Source: Lichtheimia corymbifera B2541
Lineage: Eukaryota > Mucoromycota > Mucoromycetes > Mucorales > Lichtheimiaceae
Direction: 5' to 3'
NCBI GenBank assembly: GCA_000697475.1
Contig: JNEU01001064.1
Coordinates: 62,001-126,000, forward strand
Length of the DNA: 64,000 nt
This document shows positions 50,971-62,229 of the stretch, piece by piece. The notes beneath the pieces were generated by a model. It was not told the DNA's origin. It saw only the letters and a list, made by a program, of their open reading frames with translations, and made no database searches. Position 1 is the first letter of the stretch; each line of letters begins with the position of its first letter. A program made the translations under genes and the position numbers.

Positions 50971-51487
50971 CAAAGATAATAAACCCATAGTAACTGTATC
51001 AGACAATAATGCTAGTTACAGTAAGCTTGGTCCATTGTAAAGCTCCAAGTCACTGCGTTTCAGAAAAAGTGAGGTCAGATACAATGTGGCACGAGTACCT
51101 AATGACAACTTTCAGCATGTGCTACCTTGTTGTTGTATGTGCAGCCTTATATTCGAACGAGCCCTGGAGCCAAGCAATACCATTACCCCTCATACCCGGA
51201 TGCAGTTATCATATTTGACTTGTTCACTATACCATGATCAACTTGAAAGAAGTACCATTCGCTCTATCATAGCCGGATCTTACTATAGGCGTATAGGGGC
51301 AAATATCCATCATGCACGCTCTACCAATAAGATCCACCTTTCAGTTTGGCTAGTTACACAATCACATCCTCCTGCATCTTTAGCTCTAAGGTGAGTGAGG
51401 CAATTGACAATAAACAAAGACCTCCTGTCATATAGCATCAGGCTTATAGCATATGTAAAACATAAAATCACTCGTATCTCTAAACTT
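50971..51487. other. Spacer of the large inverted repeat
   Basis: About 520 bp between the facing copies C1 and C2. The boundaries are marked by inverted copies of TTAAATAGACGCTTGTA (about 50951-50968 and 51489-51506). No gene. Its right part contains a solo fold-back arm at about 51402-51487. Confidence 0.6.
51402..51487 (+). repeat. Solo arm of the fold-back element
   Basis: Matches the outer arm of the palindromes further right: GACAATAAACAAAGACC, then CATATAGCATCAGGCTTATAG, CATATGTAAAACATAAA and TATCTCTAAACTTTACAA. Only one arm is present. Confidence 0.7.
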
Positions 51488-52690
51488 TACAAGCGTCTAT
51501 TTAAACATGTATACAATCAGTTATTGGCACTACCCATCGTCTAATCAACATATGTATGAACAATGAAGCTTTAATGAATGTAATATGACAGAAGGAACAA
51601 GAGCGTCTCGATACAATGATGTGGGTATAATCCAATCTCCCCTTCCGGCCTTCAAATTTTTATCCTTCCTTTCCTTCCAGATGCCAACCAGTGGATCACA
51701 AAGAATCAGCAGGTGTCGTTGTGTCATTGTATTCTTGGTTGCTGCCGTCATAGCATCTTCATCCATGATTGTAAAAGTAGCTGTTGCATGGCATGGACTT
51801 GAACGTTGCAGTATCATCCATGGTGGTAAATCCTCTCTTGTCAAAGATATAAGCCCTCGTTTCCATGCCATCCAATTCATCCAATCCATCATCATCCTCA
51901 GCTGTATCCACGTGTTCGTTACTGCTGACGACGAGCCAAGTAGCCAAAGCAACATTCCAGGATTCCACATTACTGCACTTGATTGCATCCATCCATTCAT
52001 CCATAACCGTTGGGAGTTCAATAAGAAAGAGCCTCTGTGATCGCTGCTGATATGCTTCCTTTTCCATCCGAGTGTTGGTCTCTCTCTTTCTTGGTCATTT
52101 TCAGTGCAGCTCAACAAGGCAAAGAGTGCTTGCATTGCGGGATACTTGATAGCTGATACGGGACCATCCATTAGAAGTCGTATGCATCATTGCAAGTTGC
52201 CACACGTAAATAAAGCTGCTTTTATACAATGGCTATCAGCTGTCCACGTGAAGAGGCCGCAAGTAACTTGAGACAATGGAGGCCTTGCTAATGGCAGCTG
52301 CTGTTACGGGATGGTTGTGGCAGAGGAGCGTGTTGTAGTAGTAGAGTGACAAGATTGTGAACGCTGCTTGAGACAATAAAGTCATTGCTAACAGTAACTG
52401 CTGGAATGAATGCTGTTTCGTTTGATTGTGGTTATTGGAGTGTGCAAGACAGTGTGTGCTTTCAAGAAAGGCGTGTGCTGAAGTGGGGTGCACACGCCAT
52501 GAGCTTGCCATTCAGCTCAAGACAGTCGGATCAAGATACTCGTAGCATTGACATGGTGGATAGGAAGCAAGACAATCGTTCGCAGGTTGTAGTTGTACTT
52601 GAATGGGGGCAACAGTTGAGAATGGGAGGAGGAAGAGGCAAGAAGCCCAGAGTGGAAGAAGTGGAAATTAAATAAATCAGGCACTGCCTG
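51488..52690 (-). repeat. Repeat module, copy 2 (C2), inverted relative to copy 1
   Basis: Reverse-oriented copy of the ~1.1 kb module. On the minus strand MDQFYSVQAVPDLFNFHFFH, PFKYNYNLRTIVLLPIHHVN and ATKNTMTQRHLLILCDP match copy 1. A 102-codon stretch (MEKEAYQQRSQRLF, VDTAEDDDGLDELDGM, RAYIFDKRGFTTMDD) is open here but broken in other copies. Confidence 0.7.
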
Positions 52691-53330
52691 CACACTGTAA
52701 AATTGATCCATAACCTTGATTGCCTCTCTCGAACCTGAAACTTTCACACAAAGTGCTCTAGGCCATACTGAACAACTTTGTCTTAATAAAGAACCCACTC
52801 TTCATTTGAAAATTTCGAAAAGTAGAGCATAATGTGGGGTTTACTATGATGGGCGGTAATTGGGAAAGCGCCGGATTTATGGAAAAGTCAATTACTATGT
52901 AGTTTCTTGGGATTCCCCATTTCGCACTTGAAACTTGGTCAGACGGTACTCTCGCACATGCTGATCAACTCCATTCATTTAAAAACCGCATGGTTCATTA
53001 TGAACATTTTGAATGCCGGCCAGCCCAAATGTAAGAGAAAAGTAGAGTAGACGCTCCTGCTCCCCGAGATTGCCCACCTCAAACCTGAAACTTTCACACA
53101 ACATTCTTTCGACCACGCCGAGCAATTTCGTTCTCATAAAGTGCCCAGAGTTCATTATGAAAATCTTGAATGTAGGAGAGACGACGAAGGGATGGTAACA
53201 TAAATAGGGTGTACGGCCGTGCGCGCCGATATTGCTGGTGGGGACGTCGAAACTTGGCCAGGAGGTGCTCTCGGTCATGCTGATCAATATCGTTCTCATA
53301 ACGCCTCTACAAATCATTATGGAAATTTGG
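52691..53330 (-). repeat. Monomer array, inverted arm
   Basis: Reverse-strand monomers of the same ~170-190 bp family, with CATGCTGATCAA cores near 52958 and 53278 and diverged cores near 52770 and 53130. It mirrors the array before copy 1. Confidence 0.7.
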
Positions 53331-53408
53331 AGTTACAGGCACCTTTATGTTTTACATATGCTGTAAGCGTGATGCTATATGACAAGTGGTCTTTGTTCAT
53401 TGTCAAGT
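53331..53408 (-). repeat. Truncated fold-back arm
   Basis: A single arm of the fold-back element (AGGCACCTTTATGTTTTACA through TTTGTTCATTGTCAAG) abuts a monomer. It is the start of a ~520 bp tandem series continued by the next two palindromes. Confidence 0.7.
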
Positions 53409-53478
53409 AGGTGGACCCCGATAGAGCCGAAGATGCAGACGGACTTCTTTGTGCAACACAGCTCATTTGCATGATACT

Positions 53479-53926
53479 TCACAATGAACAAACACCACTT
53501 GTCATATAGCATCACACTTACAGTATATGTAAAAACATAAAGATGTCTGTATCTCTAAACTTTACAATGAAGCGTGGGGTCTTCAATCGAACAAAGTTGC
53601 TCGTCGGGGTGAAGCGCACCTTGGGTGCAAGTTTCACGATCGCCGTGGCCGATCCCAGATTTCGCAATGTCAAAACCAGCCTCGTCGAAAAAAAAATTCA
53701 AGAGGTCGACTTGGTTCACTTTGGCTAGTGGTGACATTGGGTGAATGTGAGATTGGCCACGACGATCGTGAAACTTCTACACAAGGTGCGCTTCACCCCA
53801 CCGCGCAACTTTGTTCGATTGTAGACCCCACGTTTCATTGTAGAATTTTTAGTTATGGGCATCTTTGTGTTTTATATATGCTGTAAGCGTGATCCTATAT
53901 GTTAGGTGGTGTTTGTTCATTGTCAA
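53479..53926. repeat. Fold-back palindrome A
   Basis: A ~448 bp imperfect palindrome. The left arm runs from ATGAACAAACACCACTT to CAAAACCAGCC, and the right arm is its reverse complement back to TTTGTTCATTGTC. A ~45 bp asymmetric centre (TCGTCGAAAAAAAAATTC...) separates them. Each arm contains a diverged copy of the monomer (GAACAAAGTTGCTCGTCGGG, then CAAGTTTCACGATCG). No ORF of note. Confidence 0.85.
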
Positions 53927-53999
53927 GTAGGTCGACGATGATAGAGCGGAAGATGCAGAGGGGCGTGTCTGTGTAACACAGCTCATTTGCATGATACTT

Positions 54000-54443
54000 C
54001 AAAATGAACAAACACCTCTCTTCATATAGCATCACGCTTACAGCATATGTAAAACACAAAGGTGCCTGTATCTCTAAACTTTACAATGAAACGTGGGGTC
54101 TGCAATCGAAGAAAGTTGCTCGTCGTGGTGGAGCGCACCTTGTGTAGAAGTTTCACGATCGTCGTGGCCATTCTCACATTCACCCAATGTCACCACCAGC
54201 CAAAGTTGATCAGGTCGACCTCTTGAATTTTTTTCGACGAGGCTGGTGGTGACATTGGGTGAATCTGAGATCGGCCACGGCGATCGTGAAACTTGCACCC
54301 AAGGTGCGCTCCACCCCGACGAGCAACTTTGTTCGATTGAAGACCCCGCGTTTCATTGTAAAGTTTAGAGATACAGGCACCTTTGTGTTTTACATATGCT
54401 GTAAGCGTGGTGCTATATGAAAAGTGGTCTTTGTTCATTGTCA
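54000..54443. repeat. Fold-back palindrome B
   Basis: A ~444 bp palindrome closely related to A, about 520 bp downstream, with a similar ~72 bp linker before it. Its central asymmetric segment (GTCGACCTCTTGAATTTTTT) is the reverse complement of that in A, so the two are in opposite orientations. Confidence 0.85.
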
Positions 54444-54544
54444 AGGAACTAGAGCATGATAGAGCAAAAGATACGAGGGGTCGCGTTTGTGTAATTCAGG
54501 CTATCATGCAACTCAAAAGGGCAATGCATGCTACTCGTAGACTA

Positions 54545-55115
54545 TTTAGTAATACTTCATAAATTGGCATCTGATAGTGACTTCCTCCCATTCCTGGCTG
54601 TTATGCAATCCACTGCATTGGAACGATGCTCCTGCTCCAGACATGCATGTCCATCATTCAACTTCCTTGATCCGAGTTGATTTGATCGAGTAACGCTCAA
54701 ACAAAGAAATACCATCCATGATCAGTAAAATTAAATTGATTAATTATTCGTAAACTGACAGCTAATAGCCCATCCTCCCATTCGCCATTATTGCCTAATA
54801 CACTGCATACGAATGGTTCCTCTGCTCCAGCCCAACATTTCCATGCTTCAACTTTTTTGATTCGAGACGATCTGGCTGAGTTAACGCTCAAACAAGGAAG
54901 TATCATCCAAGATCAGAAAAATCAAATAAATGGTTACTTCATAAACTGCCAGCTAATAGACCATTCCTCCCATCCGCCATTGCTGCCCAATCCAGTGCAT
55001 ACGAACGATTGGTCTGCTTCAGCCAATCATTCCCATCATTCAACTCTCTTGATTCGAGAGGATTTGGCTGAGCAACGCTCAAACAAAGAAATATCATTCA
55101 AGATCAGATCAACCT
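54545..55115 (+). repeat. Three-unit tandem repeat, ~190 bp period
   Basis: Three diverged units beginning near 54553, 54738 and 54935. Each has an ACTTCATAAACTG-like start, then CAGCTAATAG, a CTCCCATTCGCCATT-like block, GATTCGAGACGAT and ACGCTCAAACAAAGAAAT. No coding signal. Confidence 0.8.
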
Positions 55116-55870
55116 CTTTAATATCCAGCTCTTCCACCTCCCACCTTCTTGCCAACTGTTGACCCATTCAAGTACAACTATCACTTGCGAACGATTGTCC
55201 TGCTTCAACCCATCATGTCAACCCTACGATTGTCTTGACCCGAAAGGCTTCGGCTGAATGGCTAGTCCATGGCGTGTGCACCCCACGACAACACCCGCGT
55301 TTCTTGGCAACGCTACACCTCCTCTTGTACACTCCTCTACCACGACTCGTAACAGCGATCATTCCAGCAGTTGCTATTAGCATGGCCCTTGTCCCATTAT
55401 CTTCAATACATACGGATCCCTATGAATATCAACTACTACTACAAAATACAAGCATTCTTCACGTGGTTGAACTGCGAAGAAAATGATACAGAAAGAGATA
55501 GATCAACAATTGGATGGAAAAAAGAAGCATACCTGCAGCACTCAGAGAAGGTCTTATTGGACTTGCTATGGTTATGGATGGGTGGATGCAATCAAGTGCA
55601 GTAAGGAGTACCCATGGTGATTATTTGTCGCGTTGTCAGAGGAACGATGGGTTGGATGGGATTGTCGAGAGGGCTTTTATCTTTGATGAAGGATGTTGGT
55701 TGATCCCCATCGATTGAGATTGGAAGACACGAGTCAAATTGCACAGCAGCTGTTTTGGGATGATGGATGGCACTGCTGATGATGGTCAGCAACCAGAATA
55801 CAATGACACACGCGTGGTTCTATGTAATTTCTCACATCCTCTCCATTTGGCAATATTGTTCCTTTAACTA
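55116..55870 (+). repeat. Repeat module, copy 3 (C3), shorter
   Basis: Plus-strand, partial copy. HGVCTPRQHPRFLATLHLLLYT, YYYKIQAFFTWLNC and the DGLDGIVERAFIFDEG fragment match the other copies in broken frames. It lacks the monomer array in front and instead follows the three-unit tandem repeat. Confidence 0.65.
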
Positions 55871-56814
55871 TATCATAGTTATCCTTACCCACCATGTCGT
55901 TTTCTTCACCTTTAATTGAATCAACACTGGATTCAACATGACACCTAGAGTATCGTACTATCAGCCCATATGTGCAAGATGTGGATCACTTGGCTGGTTT
56001 CTGGATTGATGTTGCATGACCATACTTGTTATGACGCCTACTAGTAGTAGACGGATGCTGTTATCTCACTCCCACAGGATGTATGGCGGCAGGGTCCATT
56101 TATACGTGTGCACTATGTTGTTTGCAAGTGATTTTCAGCCACCTTTTCTCAAACAAACACTCACACAACATCCACGAACAGCGTCTTCCGGCATAGCAGG
56201 TGATTTATGTTGCCAGATTAATGTCAATGTTTTGATGAGCCACCTTACTATAGGTTATCTTATATGAATTCCTGATGGATGTAAGGGCCACAAATCACAT
56301 CCAGCTCTTTCTTAAAGAACCTGCAACTACTAATGAAAGCCGAAAAAGAGGACATTGGTTTGTACCTGCATGTAGGATCTCCTTAGTCTCCAGGACAATA
56401 GCACAAAGTAGTTCATCGCCGAGCATGATGAATTAATCGCTATTGATAAGCATGATATCATTGTCGATTACCTCATGGTCTTAATAAGCTACAAGCAAGC
56501 TGCCACAAGTCAGCATTTTCCACCACCGTACCTTTGATTCCCAAGGTTTGATATACACCTTTTTCATATAAAGCATAGGTTGAATAAATAAATGTTGTTT
56601 TATACATGCATAATATATAAGCTTTATTCATATGTAAGATACTACAAATGATACAAGATAGCAACGGGTGTGATGGGTCACGTGTGCAGGGTCGCTTTGC
56701 ATAGTGGTAGGGCGTGTCAAGTGACTGCTGCGAGTAAAGGGCGACAGGAAGCGCGCAGTGGGATCGATGCATTGGGTACACTTTTCCTGTGACAAACTCA
56801 CCTACTCACAGACA
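55871..56814. other. Intergenic region upstream of the nucleoporin gene
   Basis: No supported gene; several short ORFs without domains. The last ~200 bp are the promoter and leader of the nucleoporin gene. Confidence 0.5.
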
Positions 56815-59800
56815 ATGAGGTAAGGCATCCGCCATGGTTGATAGATCCAATCGATTCACTCTTCTTTATTGACACATTATATATAAAGTGACAATTCAAA
56901 AGGAAAAGAAAGCAAAAAGCTTGAGGAAACGAGCGAGTCTCCAGCAATCACTCCTGACCCTAGCAAGGACAAATCGAACGCGCCTTCCAATCCATCAACA
57001 ACGCTCTCGTCACCATTTCAACTTGTATCTGGTGGTGAAAGTGATTCCAGCAACGTTTCTTCGCCAAGTCTCATTCCTGGATCGTCGGCAGAGAAGGAGC
57101 AATCAACAGTGTCCAAGACGTTCTCTTTTGGTACAGGAGCAGCAACGACGACAGCCAAATCATCATCATTTACATCGACAACAACAAAGAGCTTTTCATT
57201 CGGTTCATTGTCTGATTCCGGCAATAAGGATGCTTCGTCTTCCAATGTTACAGAACGGGACGCGACCGATGATTCGCCATCATCTTCTTTTGTATTCGTC
57301 TCAGGTCCTTCTTCACCCAAGGAGAATGTGGAAAAGCCTTCCGAAGAGAGTACTTGTGAGTAGGATGGATGGATGGTTGCGGTATGTGGTAGTTCATTAT
57401 ACTGATGAATGAATGAATATATAGCAAAAGCAGATGATAGCACAAGTGGAACGAGCCCATTTTCTTTTGGAGCTGCACCTTCATTGACAACAAAAGCATC
57501 GTCATCAACTGATACATCCAAGCCAGCATTGTCATTTGGTACACCATCAAAGGATAAACCATCCAGTGAATCTACATCTGGAATCGACACCAAATCAAAA
57601 TCACCTTTCTCATCGGGCACTGGATCAAGTGGTGAAGCACCTACATTCGGGACATCAAAGCCAACTGAATCCACCACGACATCAAAGGATGAAGCACCAT
57701 CAAAACCAGCATTCTCCTTTGGTGCGTTTGGACAATCCACATCACCTTTCGGTGCTGCACCATCTGCAACTACTGCTACACCTACGCCATCATCATCCAG
57801 TGAAAAGGCTTCATCCAAACCAGGCTCTTTATTTGGCTCTTCGTCATCATCAGCAACCAAAGAAACACCAAAACAGCCCTCCTTTTTTGGATCATCCGCA
57901 GCAACAAGTGGTGGTGATAAGGCAACATCAGATGATAATGCGCCCAAATCAACATCTTTCTTTGGTGCACCCAAATCATCTAGTGATGTGAGTTCGGACG
58001 CATCAAAATCGGGATTTTCTTTTGGTGGTGGATCAGGATTTGGAGCAAAGACACCAAGTGCTGAAAGCGCTACATCGAAGCAAGGATTTTCGTTTGGTAC
58101 ACCAGCAGCATCAGCAGCATCCAAGACACCTGCTATTGGAAGTGGTAGTGAAGGCTCGTCAAGCAAGCCCGGTGGATTCTCTTTTGGTACACCAGCAAAG
58201 ACTACAACTGAGACTGAGAAATCACCTTTTTCATTTGGAGCTCCTGCAAAGACTACGACTGAGTCTACGACCACATCCAAGTCACCTTTTTCAATGGGCA
58301 CACCTGCAGAGACTACAACTGAACCTGAGACATCGAAGGGTGGATTTTCATTTGGGGCACCTGCAAAGACAACAGGTACAGCTGAAGCACCAAAGACAGC
58401 AGGATTCTCGTTTGGTGCAACTGCATCAAAGCCAACGACTGAGACTACGAGCACATTAAAGTCACCTTTTGCAATCACTACACCTGAAAAGACAACAACT
58501 GAAGCTGAGAAATCAAAGGGTGGATTCTCGTTTGGAACACCAGCAAAATCAGCGGAAGCACCAAAGACTGGAGGATTTTCATTTGGAACACCTGCAAAGA
58601 CAACGTCTACAAGCGAGACTCCAAAGACTGGCGGATTTTCATTTGGTGCACCTGCAAAGACAACAACTGAAGCTGAGGCATCAAAGGGTGGATTCTCATT
58701 TGGAACACCAGCAAAATCAGCGGAAACACCAAAGACTGGAGGATTTTCATTTGGAGCACCTGCAAAGACTACGACTACAAGTGAGGCACCAAAGGCAGGA
58801 GGATTTTCATTTGGAGCACCTGCAAAATCAACGGAAGCACCAAAGGGTGGATTTTCATTTGGAGCACAACCCAAGGCTACTGGTGATAGTACTGCTGCAC
58901 CTAAACAAGGCTTTTCATTTGGATCGAGTAATGAGGACAAGGCACCTAAAGCAACTACGTCAAGTGGTTTCAGTATCCCTAGCACACCATCAAGTCAACC
59001 AAGTGGATCAGCAGCAACACCATCATTCGGCAGTCAACCATCATCAACAGAGCCTGCTACCAAATCGGCATTTTCTTTTGGCGCTCCAGCTGCAAAGCCC
59101 ACTGAAAGTGCTCCTTCAAAACCATCATTTTCTTTTGGCGCTCCTCCTTCATCACAAGCACAAGATACAGCAGCAGCAAAACCATCATTCTCTTTGTCGA
59201 CATCAACAACCAAAAAAGATGATACCACAACAACTGCTCCCAAGCCATCCTTTTCCTTTGGTCAACCAAGTACCAGTAATACAACCACCACAACAACATC
59301 TGCTGCTCCAACTACGTCTCTCTTTTCATTCAGCAAGCCTACTACTACTACTACAGAAGCAAGTCCATCAACATCTATGCCTGCTCCTGCTGCTGCTACT
59401 CCCTCGTTTTCTTTTGGAGCGACAAAGAAGGATGATGAAAAGAAGGACACAACAACAGCTGCTGCATCACCTTTCTCATTCAAGACCCCTGCTGCTCCTA
59501 GTGGCACTACCTCCACTACTACTTCTACTACTGCTGCAACGGCAGGCACTGGTGGTTTCTCATTCTCATCACAACCAGCTGCTGGTGCTGGTGCTGCTGT
59601 ACAACCTGACGCATTTTCATTCAACAAGATGATTCAAGATATGGAAAAGATTGCATCTCAACCACCTGGCATGTTCCAAGCATCACTCATGACTCCTGCT
59701 TTACGTGGATTGCAGTATGTGTTATTATGGAAGATTCATTCATAGGGGAGGTGGAATGCTCATCATTTATTATATCATAGGCAAAAGCATATTGTTACCA

Positions 59801-60679
59801 CCACCAACTTTAGGATTGATAATATTCTTTTCAGTACACGGTTTTCTGAACTTCCCGAACAAGCACAACGTGAATTGGATCAACTTGAGCAATACATTCG
59901 AGCGGAGAGCCAACGCTGCGAGTTTGTCAAGAAGCAAGGTGTACATAAACATGGCAATCTCATCCAAAGTGCACAACAGCAAACAGACTCATTATATCAG
60001 GTATATCCTATTCAAGGCCATCCTCATCATTCGTGTGCATGGGATCTAACGTGATGTGGTATATACTAGCAATTGGGAGCATTATCAAGCAGTTTGAAAC
60101 GCCAAATGGAGCATATTGAGCAATTATTTGACCAGGCGGGTGCTCAACTTCGTCACGCTGCCGATGCAAGCAATATCATTGAAGCCATCAAGCATCCTGG
60201 TAGCTCGGGTCGTTGGTTGTTTGGTTATGGAACGGATGATGAGTAAGTAGTGTCTTTTCGTGATCCAAATGATGGTCCGTGGTGACTGACGAGTGATTGT
60301 TTTGTCGCATAGCTACTTTGTCAACTTGGCTTATTCATTACAACAGCGATTGGACATTTACAGAAATACTGTTTGGGTAAAGTTGGAAAGGAAAAGAATG
60401 AACGAATGCGTGTAAGGCTCACCCGTTTTGAATAGGAAATCGAACGAGCAACCGAATCATGGTCCAAGCACGAAAGTCGTACACCACAAGGTAAGAGACA
60501 AAAACGAGATTGCTTTGTGCTGCAAGAAGCTGATGATGGTTGATGATATAGATATTGCACGGATCATGCGTGAACAACACAATACATTTTTGGCATTGGC
60601 GAGTCGTGTTGCTGCGTTGGATGAAAGTGTGCGGCTCGAAAAGGACCAATTCCAACAATATCTCAAAATGTACACATGA
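56815..60679 (+). CDS. NUP49: FG nucleoporin of the Nup49/Nup58 family
   Basis: Central-channel nucleoporin of the Nsp1(Nup62) subcomplex. The ATG sits in a 5 nt exon (56815-56819); a GTAAGG donor and an AAAG acceptor at 56888 give MSDNSKGKESKKLEE. The next exons carry about twenty FSFG repeats, many as GGFSFGAPAK or GGFSFGTPAK, spaced by Thr/Ser/Lys-rich linkers. The structured C-terminus matches Nup49/58: FSELPEQAQRELDQLEQYI, LKRQMEHIEQLFDQAG, YFVNLAYSLQQRLDIYRNTV, and the signature MREQHNTFLALASRVAALDE. The stop is at 60677. About eight exons, near 1,150 residues, longer than yeast Nup49 because of the repeats. The repeat DNA also leaves long open frames in two other frames (see rejected items). 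Confidence 0.9.
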
Positions 60680-61382
60680 TCACCCTTATTGTAATACAAA
60701 ACACCTTTATTGCAAAATACATGTTTCTTCATCATCCTCTTTGCTTTACAATGATTGACTTTGTGGTTTGAGTAAGCACCCATAATGGTATTTGCAGCTC
60801 CTCCTTCTTCGGCTGGGTTATTGGCCAACCTTACGTAAAAGCTGGTGTGCAAAGTGAGCGCCTTCCTCGGAAGCCCCTTTTTTTTGCAAAAACTATGTTG
60901 GCGCACATCCTCTATTTACGCAATATGGACTATCTCAACCACCCGGATGCCAATGACTTTGAAGAGGAAGAATCACCCATTCAGGCTTTGGAAGATCACA
61001 TCCCTCACTTTGAAGAAGTGGCCCAAGCTCACTTGCGCAACTTCACTCTCAATGGTTGGCTTTTTCCCTCTTGTAGTTTTTTAATGCACCATTCCCCACA
61101 TTCTATATTTTATCTATCTGTATAATAACGTTTTCTCAATGCGTCATTCGCCTAAAGGATCAAGGTCAACTAGTACCCAAATAAATATATAACTTTTCAC
61201 CTGTGCAAAGTGAGATATAGGGTGATCAAATATATTCTCCATCAAAGGTAGTGGAAGAAGGAAGAGAGGGTGAAAGGGGAAATACAGATTACATGAACAT
61301 AATCTATATAGAGATATCGTTGAATATAGGAATAGAACGCAGAACTTGTTATCCATTGCCTTGAATAGCCAAACAAACTTTA
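60680..61382. other. Intergenic region with an unassigned open frame
   Basis: A plus-strand frame from about 60795 to 61125 is open upstream of its first ATG (60847) and reads FFGWVIGQPYVKAGVQSE, then MLAHILYLRNMDYLNHPDAN and a Glu-rich helix. No family recognised; it could be an exon of a decayed gene. Confidence 0.4.
60847..61125 (+). CDS. Hypothetical ORF, possibly an exon fragment
   Basis: Starts MQSERLPRKPLFFAKTM and continues through YLRNMDYLNHPDANDFEEEE and EDHIPHFEEVAQAHLRNFTL. Composition is protein-like up to about residue 70, after which it reads like non-coding sequence, suggesting a donor after NFTLNG. No start exon or partner exon found. Confidence 0.3.
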   Translation: MQSERLPRKPLFFAKTMLAHILYLRNMDYLNHPDANDFEEEESPIQALEDHIPHFEEVAQAHLRNFTLNGWLFPSCSFLMHHSPHSIFYLSV

Positions 61383-61917
61383 TTAAGCATCATCATTTGA
61401 CTCGGAAGAAGAAAAATCATCGGTTTGGGCCAGAGGTGAGCTACGAGGACCATCCGCACCAACCAATATCTTGTGCTTCTTCTCGGTGATCTTCAGTATC
61501 CTTGGGCTCACCAGAGTATCCAAGTATTGGGTGTCACCACCTTCTTCGTATCTCATCGATCGCTTCTTCTCCTTATGGCATTGCTCGAGTTCCAGGATAC
61601 AATCAACACTGTGACTCAAGAGGTGCTATTTGTACGACCGTTTTAGAACAAAATAACAAAGCGAATGTAGTTTCCTTAGCACGAATTTCCAACAGCTGGT
61701 CATCAACGGCAACAAGTCATCTTCCTTCTTATCAAACAACGTGGGAATATCGATCTTAAGCTCCTTATTCATGACATAGACATTGGGTTGGGGGTGTTGA
61801 GAGGGACCAGAGACGGATGGCATCACCTATACAGAACATTAGCGTTGGCCAATATGAGTAAATAATCGGTATATATACCATGGACGTGAGCGAAAAAGAG
61901 CTTTACTCTGCTCAATG
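61383..61917 (-). CDS. Hypothetical protein, exon structure unresolved
   Basis: A possible first exon (MATYQSLSR, ATG near 61917) could splice in phase to VMPSVSGPSQHPQPNVYVMN, continuing KELKIDIPTLFDKKEDD. After that the best coding sequence moves to another frame (VDDQLLEIRAKETTFALL). The last part (SVDCILELEQCHKEKK, YLDTLVSPRILKITEKKHK, DDFSSSESNDDA) is in a third context. I could not find splice sites joining all three. It may be a real small gene with an intron I missed, or a frameshifted pseudogene. Confidence 0.35.
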
Positions 61918-62229
61918 ATTGGTAGGTTGCCATCTTATAAGCGTGCGCCAAGCGTTTGATCATCAAAAGAGTGGCTGAATGGAAGAAAAAAAGAAATGTT
62001 TGGAGTTTGATAATGGTAGGCTAATATCTATGTGCATGGTGGGCGTGGGTATTTCTGGGACCACAGAGAATGTCGATGCGTGAATCACGATTTGAGACAA
62101 ACAAGGTGCGAATATCCATCATCATCAAACAATGTCACCCATCTGCTATCACTAATCACTTGCTGTGCTCAAATTCCACCAAATAGTACGTGTTCGTTGA
62201 TGTTTATGGGTGTTCTTTCCAAAAAGACA
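61918..62229. other. Intergenic region before repeat copy 4
   Basis: No supported gene or repeat; the ORF at 62032-62268 has no domain. Confidence 0.45.

Noticed and set aside
51545..52171. 208-codon ORF inside repeat copy 2
   Set aside because: It is broken in the other three copies and has no recognisable domain, so I treat it as repeat sequence.
57018..58985. 655-codon antisense ORF rich in APNENPP-type repeats
   Set aside because: It is the mirror of the FG-repeat coding DNA; the repeat's codon pattern keeps the antisense frame free of stops, and it has no domain or splice context.
58022..59632. Long plus-strand ORFs in the second frame of the nucleoporin (145 and 387 codons)
   Set aside because: Same cause: low-complexity repeat DNA read out of frame; the true frame carries FSFG repeats and the conserved C-terminus.
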